Under the pieces are notes generated by a model. That model saw nothing but the letters and a program-made list of their open reading frames with translations, was not told where the DNA came from and ran no database searches. This document shows, piece by piece, positions 1 to 5,746 of a stretch of 7,488 nucleotides of DNA. Position numbers and translations under genes: made by a program. Source of the DNA: Clostridia bacterium (lineage in GTDB: Bacteria; Bacillota_A; Clostridia; Oscillospirales; Acutalibacteraceae); the NCBI GenBank assembly GCA_017503305.1, contig JAFVTJ010000028.1, forward strand, positions 1-7,488, in the 5' to 3' direction. Position 1 is the stretch's first letter. The number at the start of each line of letters is the position of its first letter.

Positions 1-232
1 CTTTGTCTTTAAGGTTCTCCTTCTCTAAACGCGAAATACCCGAAGCCTCTTTTAAGGTTTTAATAATGGGGTTATTGGGATCGGGATCTTCGCCATAGGT
101 TTTAAAAAGGAACCTATATCGCAGTATAAGCTCGTCGTTTTGGTCGGTTTTAATTATTACGCTTATCGGCAATAAAAGTATTACTGTGATAAGCAAAATT
201 AAAAACAACAAAACAGAAAGAAAAATCCACAA
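1..232 (-). CDS. Membrane-anchored protein, N-terminal fragment, DUF2953-like
   Basis: This is the first 77 codons of a minus-strand gene that continues beyond the left edge. I place the start at TTG (232-230) because the reading frame is closed by a TGA just upstream, and because a near-perfect Shine-Dalgarno site (GGAGGTGAT) ends five bases before it. The protein opens with a strongly hydrophobic segment (about residues 2-30, starting MWIFLSVLLFLILLI). A short basic and polar stretch containing RYRFLF follows, then an acidic, proline-containing region (GEDPDPNNP) and a charged, probably helical segment. One N-terminal membrane helix followed by a strand with an RYRFLF-like motif resembles DUF2953 proteins, which in endospore formers are linked to sporulation (YtfI-like). 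That family call is tentative because most of the protein is missing. The gene is divergent from the phosphopantetheinyl transferase, with 48 bases between the starts. Confidence 0.55.
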   Translation of the reverse strand, partial: MWIFLSVLLFLILLITVILLLPISVIIKTDQNDELILRYRFLFKTYGEDPDPNNPIIKTLKEASGISRLEKENLKDK

Positions 233-237
233 ATCCC

Positions 238-246
238 ATCACCTCC
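238..246 (-). promoter_or_regulatory. Ribosome binding site that fixes a TTG start
   Basis: On the minus strand this reads GGAGGTGAT, an extended match to the anti-Shine-Dalgarno of 16S rRNA. It is five bases upstream of TTG at 232. The ATG that overlaps the end of the site (239-237) is in another frame and reaches a stop after 29 codons, so TTG is the better start. Confidence 0.7.
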
Positions 247-280
247 ATATTTTTTAGTATTGATAGAAAGGGGAAATCTT

Positions 281-820
281 ATGAAATGGCTGTTTTGCAA
301 AACAACCGATATAACAACCGAAGAGTATAACGTCATTTATAAAGGGCTTTCCTCTTCGCGAAAAGCACATATTGACAGAATGAAAAAGCTTGAAGACAAG
401 CAGCGTTCCTTGGCGGCAACAAAGCTTTTAACAAGGCTTTTGGCCGAATGCGGCGAAAGTGATTTCGCCCTTGAAACCCTTGAAAACGGCAAACCGCAGC
501 TTGTTGGCAGCAATTTGTTCTTTAGCCTTTCTCACAGTGGGGAAGGTGTAGTAGCCGCAGTAAGCGAAACACCTATTGGTATTGACATTGAAAAAATAAA
601 GCCAATAGATGAAAAGCTTATTGATTACGTTTGCAACGATAAGGAAAAAGAGTACGTACAAAGTGAAAAAGCAAGCGCGGACTATCGTTTTTTAACCGTT
701 TGGACCGCCAAAGAAGCTTTTTATAAGAAAAACGGGTCTGTGGGTGTCCGTGCGGTAGATACTACCTCATTCGAAAAATCAGTTTATGAAATCGAAGATT
801 ACGTAATTACAATAGTATAA
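281..820 (+). CDS. Sfp-type 4'-phosphopantetheinyl transferase
   Basis: This enzyme moves the 4'-phosphopantetheine arm of coenzyme A onto a serine of acyl or peptidyl carrier proteins in the cytoplasm. The 179-residue product has the family motifs in order: GKPQL (70-74), FSLSHSG (81-87), GIDIE (100-104, with D102 and E104 as expected Mg2+ ligands), and WTAKEAFYK (141-149, with K144 and the third metal ligand E145). At 179 residues it is shorter than Bacillus Sfp, and little follows the WxxKE motif. I chose ATG 281 rather than the in-frame TTG at 260 because AAAGGGG lies at the right distance before it. The gene converges on an operon that encodes two carrier domains. They are its obvious candidate substrates, although it may also serve other carriers in the genome. 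A hairpin terminator follows. The family call is firm; the substrate is inferred. Confidence 0.93.
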   Translation: MKWLFCKTTDITTEEYNVIYKGLSSSRKAHIDRMKKLEDKQRSLAATKLLTRLLAECGESDFALETLENGKPQLVGSNLFFSLSHSGEGVVAAVSETPIGIDIEKIKPIDEKLIDYVCNDKEKEYVQSEKASADYRFLTVWTAKEAFYKKNGSVGVRAVDTTSFEKSVYEIEDYVITIV

Positions 821-830
821 GTTATGTTAC

Positions 831-867
831 TGCCAAGGTCGCAAAAGCGGCTTTGGCAATTTTATTA
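831..867 (+). terminator. Rho-independent terminator of the phosphopantetheinyl transferase gene
   Basis: TGCCAAGGTCGC (831-842) and GCGGCTTTGGCA (847-858) form a 12-pair stem around an AAAA loop, followed by ATTTTATT. Two of the pairs are G-U in a plus-strand transcript; they would be A-C mismatches in a minus-strand transcript, which also lacks a U-run after the hairpin. The element therefore works best for the plus-strand gene ending at 820. The U-tract is only moderate. Confidence 0.7.
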
Positions 868-1203
868 GTGTGTAGGCAATAGGGTTTCAACTGTGAAGCG
901 GAAAAACACAAATAAAATAACAAAAACAATCGCAATTACGCCAACAATAATAAGGTTACACCAGTAAGAACGGGTAAAGTTTCTGCGGTTGATATTGCTT
1001 TTTTTACAGCTGAAAATAATTAAGAAAATAAAGCCTACGATGGGGATAGAATAAAGAAGATTTAAACCGAAATAGGCCCACGGGCTTAAAGGCTTATATT
1101 GTTCGGGAATTTGTACTTCGCTAGCTTCGTTTACGGGCGCACCGCAAACGGAGCAAAAGTTTTGGCCTTCGTTAATGGGAGAATTGCAGTTTTCACATAA
1201 CAT
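865..1203 (-). CDS. Zinc-ribbon protein with two membrane helices
   Basis: The 112-residue product starts with a zinc ribbon (C3, C6, C17, C20 in two CxxC knuckles, NFCSVCGAP). A short linker leads to the motif YKPLSPWAYFG, then two hydrophobic helices (about 42-65 and 82-103) separated by a basic loop with NINRRNFTRSYW. Small zinc-ribbon membrane proteins with this pattern are common in Clostridia and have no known function. I prefer ATG 1203 to the in-frame ATG at 1215: AAAGGA directly abuts the 1215 codon but sits about 11 bases before 1203. It is the last gene of the minus-strand operon, about 40 bases after the LRAT-like gene, with no clear promoter between them. The operon also begins with a zinc-ribbon membrane protein, so a role in placing the soluble enzymes at the membrane is possible, but this is inference. 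Confidence 0.8.
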   Translation of the reverse strand: MLCENCNSPINEGQNFCSVCGAPVNEASEVQIPEQYKPLSPWAYFGLNLLYSIPIVGFIFLIIFSCKKSNINRRNFTRSYWCNLIIVGVIAIVFVILFVFFRFTVETLLPTH

Positions 1204-1243
1204 AATTTTTACCATCCTTTAATTTTAAATTCAAAAAGCAGGA

Positions 1244-1648
1244 TTATTTTTTAAGCTTTTGGCGAAGTTTTTCGCGCACGTCGTCTAAAAACCGCGAATT
1301 ACTTTTGCCAAAAGCACATTCGTTTACAAAATGCTCACAGTTGTTGTGTAAAATATCGTATCCGCCTTCTCCTATACGGGAGCGGGCGGTTTTTACTATT
1401 TCTTCCGGTTTTCGCATTGTTTTTTTCTCTGCAAGGGTAGGTTTTGCGGTTTCAAGCTCGCCACCGTTTAAAAAGGTGTAAATATCGCTGACCAGCACTT
1501 TAATTTGGTCGGCCGATTTACCGGGGTCGGTCGGGAGACCGAACTGAATAACCTCATCCTCACTTACAAAAATGCCGTAGTGATAGTAAAAACTAACTCG
1601 AGTTCTGATAATTTGTCCCATTTGGGGGGAATCACAGGTCCATTCCAT
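1244..1648 (-). CDS. LRAT-like (NlpC/P60 superfamily) putative acyltransferase
   Basis: The 134-residue protein has the hallmarks of the lecithin:retinol acyltransferase-like branch of the NlpC/P60 superfamily: a circularly permuted papain fold that uses a cysteine to form an acyl-enzyme. An N-terminal strand (GQIIRTRVSFYYHYGIFV) carries the expected catalytic histidine H23. The C-terminal half has RIG.GGYDILHNNCEHFVNEC with the expected nucleophile C104. The third polar residue, often histidine, appears to be Q35 (VIQFG). Relatives include mammalian HRASLS/PLAAT phospholipid acyltransferases and poorly studied bacterial proteins. There is no signal peptide or membrane helix, and the C-terminus is basic. 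The start codon shares one base with the stop of the carrier protein gene (TAATG), and AGAAGG lies 7 bases upstream, so translation is likely coupled. In this operon acyl transfer is more likely than cell-wall hydrolysis, but the substrate is unknown. Confidence 0.85.
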   Translation of the reverse strand: MEWTCDSPQMGQIIRTRVSFYYHYGIFVSEDEVIQFGLPTDPGKSADQIKVLVSDIYTFLNGGELETAKPTLAEKKTMRKPEEIVKTARSRIGEGGYDILHNNCEHFVNECAFGKSNSRFLDDVREKLRQKLKK

Positions 1649-1887
1649 TATGAAACCTTCTTATCAATAATGGCAACAACGTCCGAAACCTTTAAAATGT
1701 CCACAAAATCGTCGTTAGTAAATTTAATGCCAAATTCTTCCTCAATGGCTAATGCCATATATAAAATACCGATAGAGTTTATGCCTATATCTTCGCGAAG
1801 GGATGATTCGGGTGTAATTGTCGAAATGTCAATTTCGCCTTCAAAAACGGCGGCACAAACTTGTTTTAATCTTTCAAAAGTGTTCAT
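1648..1887 (-). CDS. Acyl carrier protein, stand-alone
   Basis: This 79-residue protein is a typical single carrier domain: four predicted helices, many acidic residues, and the modification site LREDIGINSIG. S38 is the expected attachment serine for phosphopantetheine. The usual D-S-L is N-S-I here, as in many dedicated, non-housekeeping carriers. The segment AIEEEFGIKFTNDDF is the normal helix-III region. An excellent ribosome binding site (GGAGG, then AAATT) precedes ATG 1887. The gene lies 15 bases after the tandem acyltransferase gene and overlaps the LRAT-like gene by one base. It probably holds an acyl thioester made by the upstream ligase, as donor for one of the acyltransferases. It is unlikely to be the main fatty-acid-synthesis carrier, since no fab genes adjoin it. 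The family is certain; the pathway is inferred. Confidence 0.92.
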   Translation of the reverse strand: MNTFERLKQVCAAVFEGEIDISTITPESSLREDIGINSIGILYMALAIEEEFGIKFTNDDFVDILKVSDVVAIIDKKVS

Positions 1888-1902
1888 AATTTCCTCCGAA
1901 AA

Positions 1903-3174
1903 TCAAGAGTTTTCGTTTGATGTTTTGCAGCGGTTAAGCTCTTCCCCAAGAATTGCGGTTATTTTTTCAATATCACTAGCGCTGGGGAATGCCTTTGGGC
2001 AAAGCTCTTTGGGATAAATTGTTTTGCCAATAACTACCGTGCGGGTATTATACCAATGCTTGCGCGGAGTAATGTGCATAGGAATAATCGGTACGTTGGC
2101 GCGTATAGCCATAAGCACCGCGCCCGATTTTACGTTATCTATACTGTCTTCCTTGTTAATTTGGCCTTGTGGGAAGATGCTTAACAAAAAGCCTTCCTTT
2201 AATTTGCCCACGCATTTGGTTATGGCCTCAATATCGGCGGAGCCACGGTCAATTTTAATAGCGCCCACACCGCGAAGTAAGGTAGAACGAAGCTTGCCAC
2301 CCATTACAATTTCGGCCACTAAAAAGTGCAAGCGGCGGTACCAAAAGGTAACACCAACGATAAATGGGTCTAAAAAGGATGTGTGGTTTGCCGCAATAAT
2401 AGCGCCACCCTTTATTTTGGAGCGATATTTTTCGCCTGCGGGTGTGCGGCGTTTAATCCTTAGAATAGGGACTAATGGTGCGCACACAAGACGTGCCATA
2501 TCCATTGCCAAATGGCGAAAGCTGAATAATTTGTGGTTTTTTTCCTTTTCGGCAATAACCGATTTTAAGGCATAAACCTTTTGCTCTAAAACTTTAGTAA
2601 GGTGTGCAAGCTGCTCGCCCTCGTTTAAGCCTTCTTTAGTGTGGTGTGCCAGAGAAAATGGCTCACCAATGCAAACCTTGGCGCGTTTAAAAAGTCCGTA
2701 ATTACCTTCGGTATAAATGGGTACGATAGGCGCATCTGAATGCATTGCAATAAATGCCGCCGAAGTGGTAAAGGGCCAAGGCTTACCGTTTATGGGAAGA
2801 CGGCCTTCGGGGAAAATACCAACCGAGCCACCCTTGTCTAGAACCTCTATACTTTCGTTCACAAAGGAAAAATCACGCTCGTCGCGTTCAACTTTTATAC
2901 CGCCCCAACTGTTTAGCAAAAATGCAAAGAATTTTGATTTATTGTAAAGCACCTCTGCCATAAGGAAGTGAACGGTGCGCAGGGGGAAAATAAGCAGGTA
3001 TAAAACAAAATCCAACAAGGATTTATGGTTAGATATAAGAATGCAGTTTTTGGGTAATCTTCTTTTTGCGTTTTGGGACATAAAAACACGTGGCTTAAAG
3101 AAAACAGCCGCAGGAATAATGCCTGTAAGTTTTGTAAATCCCAAAAATAAATTAATAAACCATTTATTTTTCAT
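1903..3174 (-). CDS. Tandem PlsC-type (LPLAT) acyltransferase, two domains fused
   Basis: The 423-residue protein contains two glycerolipid acyltransferase domains in a row. Each uses an HX4D site to move an acyl chain onto a hydroxyl of a lysophospholipid-like acceptor. Domain 1 (about 25-200) has NHKSLLD (H50, D55), FPEGRLP (121-127) and a PIVPIY motif (149-154). Domain 2 (about 228-410) has NHTSFLD (H264, D269), FPQGQIN (335-341) and VPIIPMHI (361-368). Both HX4D pairs are intact, but in domain 2 the usual FPEGTR box has lost its Glu and Arg, so its acceptor may differ or its activity may be reduced. Hydrophobic stretches near 8-26 and 56-71 suggest peripheral membrane association. The gene starts one base after the ligase stop codon with only a weak AGAAAAG upstream, so it is probably translated by coupling. 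Typical PlsC proteins are about 200-250 residues; this looks like a duplication and fusion. Confidence 0.92.
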   Translation of the reverse strand: MKNKWFINLFLGFTKLTGIIPAAVFFKPRVFMSQNAKRRLPKNCILISNHKSLLDFVLYLLIFPLRTVHFLMAEVLYNKSKFFAFLLNSWGGIKVERDERDFSFVNESIEVLDKGGSVGIFPEGRLPINGKPWPFTTSAAFIAMHSDAPIVPIYTEGNYGLFKRAKVCIGEPFSLAHHTKEGLNEGEQLAHLTKVLEQKVYALKSVIAEKEKNHKLFSFRHLAMDMARLVCAPLVPILRIKRRTPAGEKYRSKIKGGAIIAANHTSFLDPFIVGVTFWYRRLHFLVAEIVMGGKLRSTLLRGVGAIKIDRGSADIEAITKCVGKLKEGFLLSIFPQGQINKEDSIDNVKSGAVLMAIRANVPIIPMHITPRKHWYNTRTVVIGKTIYPKELCPKAFPSASDIEKITAILGEELNRCKTSNENS

Positions 3175-3175
3175 T

Positions 3176-5089
3176 TTAAATACACTTTTCTAAATATTCG
3201 CAAATGTCTTTTACAGTATAGCAGTATTTATCGCCCGATTTATAGTCGGTAACCGAAAATTCTTCCGAAAGGCGGGTAATAATCGAAAAATACTGAATAC
3301 TTGTAGCGCCAAGGTCGTAAAAAATGTGGGTTGTATAGTCTACAGTGCCAATATCCACACCTAAAACGTCGGCCACAATTTCTTTAACCTTTTGGGCTAA
3401 GGGAGATTGCTCGCCACCGTGAGTATCCGCTTTTTTATCGGCAAAGGTGGCAAGGCAAACTTCACCGTTTGTAATCTTACGGATAAGCTGAGTGCGGCTT
3501 ATTTTAATTGCGGTAGGTGGGCACAAAGCATCGGTAGTGAAGTAAAAATTCTTTATAGCCGAAGTCTTTGGCAAGGTGTCGTTAATGGCGTAAACCCCGC
3601 TTCGCAAGGCCGAAAGCTTTTGTTCGGATATAAATTCACTAACCTGAATTACAATCGAAAGTTCTTGACCGTTTTTGCCTTCAAGACCTAAAACCGAAAG
3701 GGCTTTAGCGTCGGGAAGGGAGAAAAGCTTTTCAACACTATCGGGATTGATATTTTCGCCGTTTTCGCCTATAACCACGTCACCCATACGGCCAAGAATG
3801 TGATAACCGCCATCGCGATAGGTCATATTATCGCCGGTTTCAAACCAGCCTTCAAAGTTTTGAAGGGTGCCGTTTATAAGCTTTTTATTACAAAGCGAGC
3901 TACCGCGAACAAGCAAAACGCCGTCATCGTTTATTTTATACTGGACACTTGTAAATGGCATACCAATAGAATTAAGGTTGCGGTATTTTGGCTTGCGGCG
4001 AAGTTCAACCGAGGTTATACCAATTTCGCTCATACCGTAGCCGTTATAGGTGTTGTAGCCAATGCCGTTTAAAAGCTTTAGGGTTGAATCCTTTAAATAG
4101 CTGCCACCGTTAATGCAAAACATAACCGATTTGCCAAAAACCTTGCTTGTAACCTCGCCCATAATGCGTTTTGCAAGCTCGGGACCGAAGGAGGGAAAAA
4201 TATTTTGCAAGGCGGTGGTAATTTTAATACCGCGCATTAGCTTGTTGTACTTTTTATCGCCTTGTTCTTTGGCTTGTCGGATAATATTGTCTTCAATGGT
4301 GTGCCATAAAACAGGCACGGCAAAAATATGGGTAACGTTGTGCTTTTGGCAGGTTTTTATAATGGTGTTTGAGGAATAATCGCGCAAGAAAACCAAGGTT
4401 CTGCCAAAAAAGGTAAACCAAAAATAAACCGCAAAAAGACCAAAAACGTGGTAAAAGGGTAAGAAAGCCAACTGCTTTAAATAGCCTTTGTAATGCTTTG
4501 CAATACGTGGTTCAAGCTTTAAAATGCCTTCAAAATTCAAGATTTGCTCGGCAATTTGAAAACCGTTATAAAACACTACAACCTCGTTCATAGAAGTGGC
4601 AGAGGAAGAAAACGCGATTTCATCTTCAAATTCTTCTCTTGCAACAAATTTTTCGCCCTTAAGCTCGGAAATGAGAATATGCTCGGTATCAAGGGACGTT
4701 TCCTTTAAGCAAAGGGTGTACTTAATATCGAGTGTTTTTAAAATATTGTTTGTAAGATTATCGGGATAACGCAGGTTAACAAGATAGGGCTTGTTACCGC
4801 TTTTTAAAATAGCCCAAAAGGCTACAATCCATTCGGGTGAGTTATCCATAGCCAATGCTACAAACTTGTGTGTAGCGCCTATTTTACTGTAAAGACCTGC
4901 GGCGGCGGACTCAATTTTTTCGGCTACCTCGCCGTAGGTTTCGCGCTTTATTCTAAAGCCGTCGTTATATTCACATAAAATATTGTCTTTAGAACGAAAC
5001 ATTATTTCGTAAATATCGGCAAGTCTTTTTTGTGAGGTTTTTAAGGCATCACGGTTGTAGTTGATAATTTGTTTAAGGTTTCTGTTCAT
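3176..5089 (-). CDS. Acyl-adenylate ligase fused to a C-terminal acyl carrier domain
   Basis: The 637-residue protein joins an AMP-forming ligase (about 25-540) to a carrier domain (about 562-635). It should activate a carboxylic acid with ATP and load it as a thioester on the carrier arm. Visible ligase motifs are LPFYHVFGL (210-218), NGYGMSEIG (349-357), WFETGD (415-420), GRMGDVVIGENGENINP (433-449) and the C-terminal lysine in AIKISR (527-532). The phosphate-binding loop is odd: FSSSATSMNEVVVF (160-173) lacks the glycines and lysine of the usual SSGTTGxPKG. The carrier site is DLGATSIQYF with S597 as the expected phosphopantetheine serine. The large hydrophobic patch 216-235 fits fatty-acyl substrates. 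The start, eight bases after the previous gene's stop, has no good ribosome binding site, so translation may depend on coupling. The nearest concept is a fatty acyl-ACP synthetase; the exact acid is unknown. Confidence 0.9.
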   Translation of the reverse strand: MNRNLKQIINYNRDALKTSQKRLADIYEIMFRSKDNILCEYNDGFRIKRETYGEVAEKIESAAAGLYSKIGATHKFVALAMDNSPEWIVAFWAILKSGNKPYLVNLRYPDNLTNNILKTLDIKYTLCLKETSLDTEHILISELKGEKFVAREEFEDEIAFSSSATSMNEVVVFYNGFQIAEQILNFEGILKLEPRIAKHYKGYLKQLAFLPFYHVFGLFAVYFWFTFFGRTLVFLRDYSSNTIIKTCQKHNVTHIFAVPVLWHTIEDNIIRQAKEQGDKKYNKLMRGIKITTALQNIFPSFGPELAKRIMGEVTSKVFGKSVMFCINGGSYLKDSTLKLLNGIGYNTYNGYGMSEIGITSVELRRKPKYRNLNSIGMPFTSVQYKINDDGVLLVRGSSLCNKKLINGTLQNFEGWFETGDNMTYRDGGYHILGRMGDVVIGENGENINPDSVEKLFSLPDAKALSVLGLEGKNGQELSIVIQVSEFISEQKLSALRSGVYAINDTLPKTSAIKNFYFTTDALCPPTAIKISRTQLIRKITNGEVCLATFADKKADTHGGEQSPLAQKVKEIVADVLGVDIGTVDYTTHIFYDLGATSIQYFSIITRLSEEFSVTDYKSGDKYCYTVKDICEYLEKCI

Positions 5090-5097
5090 TTTTTAAA

Positions 5098-5547
5098 TTA
5101 CATACCTGCAGCAGTTGTTAAAATCGAAAGGAAGAAGGAAGCAGCAAAGGTGATAATACCTGCAAGACCAAAGGCTTTACCAACGCGGCTAAAGGTTGAG
5201 GTATCGCCCAAGTTGCGAGCTTGGTTAGAGAATACAAGACCGATAATTGAGCAAGGCATACCAAAAATGCCGAAAATAACGGTAAACATAATAGCGGCAA
5301 TGGCTATTTCGCTTTCTTCTGCTACAGAAGCAGTAAAGCAAATAATTAAATCGTAAAAAGCAGCTATAGCGGCAAAAATAAAGCCGTAAATTGAAAGGCC
5401 CATACCAACAAATTTTTTAACACGGTTGCTTATGCTGTTAGAGCCGTTAGTGTATGTAGGTTGATGTGTTACCATAGGGTTGCCGCAAAGAGGGCAAAAG
5501 TTTGCGGGGGATTCACTTGAGTAGTTGCATTTTTGACAAATATACAT
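5098..5547 (-). CDS. Zinc-ribbon membrane protein, DUF4190-like
   Basis: The 149-residue product begins with a zinc ribbon (C4, C7, C18, C21; ICQKC and FCPLCGNP). A polar linker rich in Asn, Ser and Thr follows, then about three hydrophobic helices (47-72, 81-106, 122-146). The last part, IIGLVFSNQARNLG followed by RVGKAFGLAGII, resembles DUF4190-type small membrane proteins. No catalytic residues can be seen. AGGAGA lies about 10 bases before ATG 5547, and a near-consensus promoter lies about 40 bases upstream. It is the first gene of the lipid-type operon and sits eight bases before the ligase. Its zinc ribbon resembles that of the last gene of the operon in layout, but the membrane parts differ, so they are not simple duplicates. 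Function is unknown; a membrane adaptor role is a guess from position. Confidence 0.8.
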   Translation of the reverse strand: MYICQKCNYSSESPANFCPLCGNPMVTHQPTYTNGSNSISNRVKKFVGMGLSIYGFIFAAIAAFYDLIICFTASVAEESEIAIAAIMFTVIFGIFGMPCSIIGLVFSNQARNLGDTSTFSRVGKAFGLAGIITFAASFFLSILTTAAGM

Positions 5548-5588
5548 AGTAATACTTCTCCTATTATAATATTTTATATATTAAAATT

Positions 5589-5617
5589 ATTATATACTAC
5601 TATAACGTTTTTTTCAA
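5589..5617 (-). promoter_or_regulatory. Sigma-A-type promoter of the acyl-transfer operon
   Basis: On the minus strand, TTGAAA (5617-5612) and a perfect TATAAT (5594-5589) are separated by 17 bases, the optimal spacing. Transcription would begin near 5582, giving a leader of about 35 bases before the ATG at 5547. The region around it is very AT-rich. This is the only strong promoter I see for the six-gene minus-strand unit. Confidence 0.75.
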
Positions 5618-5692
5618 GAGTGACTTGCACCCGCAAGGGCAAAAAAGAGTATTTTTAATTTTGAAAAAATAGCATGATTTTGTATAAAAAGA

Positions 5693-5720
5693 TTTACTTT
5701 TCGACAAATTTCGCTATAAT
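5693..5720 (+). promoter_or_regulatory. Promoter of the YwaF-like gene
   Basis: A perfect TATAAT (5715-5720) is preceded, with a 16-base spacer, by TTTACT (5693-5698), a four-of-six match to the -35 consensus. Transcription would start near 5727. GGGGAG at 5731-5736 then serves ATG 5747, so the leader is only about 20 bases. Confidence 0.6.
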
Positions 5721-5746
5721 GGAAGTTAGCGGGGAGTTGATAAAAA

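Noticed and set aside
260..280. Longer reading of the phosphopantetheinyl transferase from TTG 260
   Set aside because: AAAGGGG sits properly before ATG 281 and would lie inside the coding region if TTG 260 were used; the extra seven residues match no family feature.
1505..2017. Plus-strand open frame of 170 codons
   Set aside because: It lies opposite the LRAT-like and carrier genes, both with clear motifs; its protein is Ser-rich and has no recognisable domain.
2024..2575. Plus-strand open frame of 183 codons
   Set aside because: It is antisense to the second PlsC domain, whose HX4D motif is certain; the translation looks like a shadow.
5624..5637. Hairpin CTTGC/GCAAG as a terminator
   Set aside because: The stem has only five pairs and no T-run follows on either strand in the proper place; kept only as a possible operator repeat.
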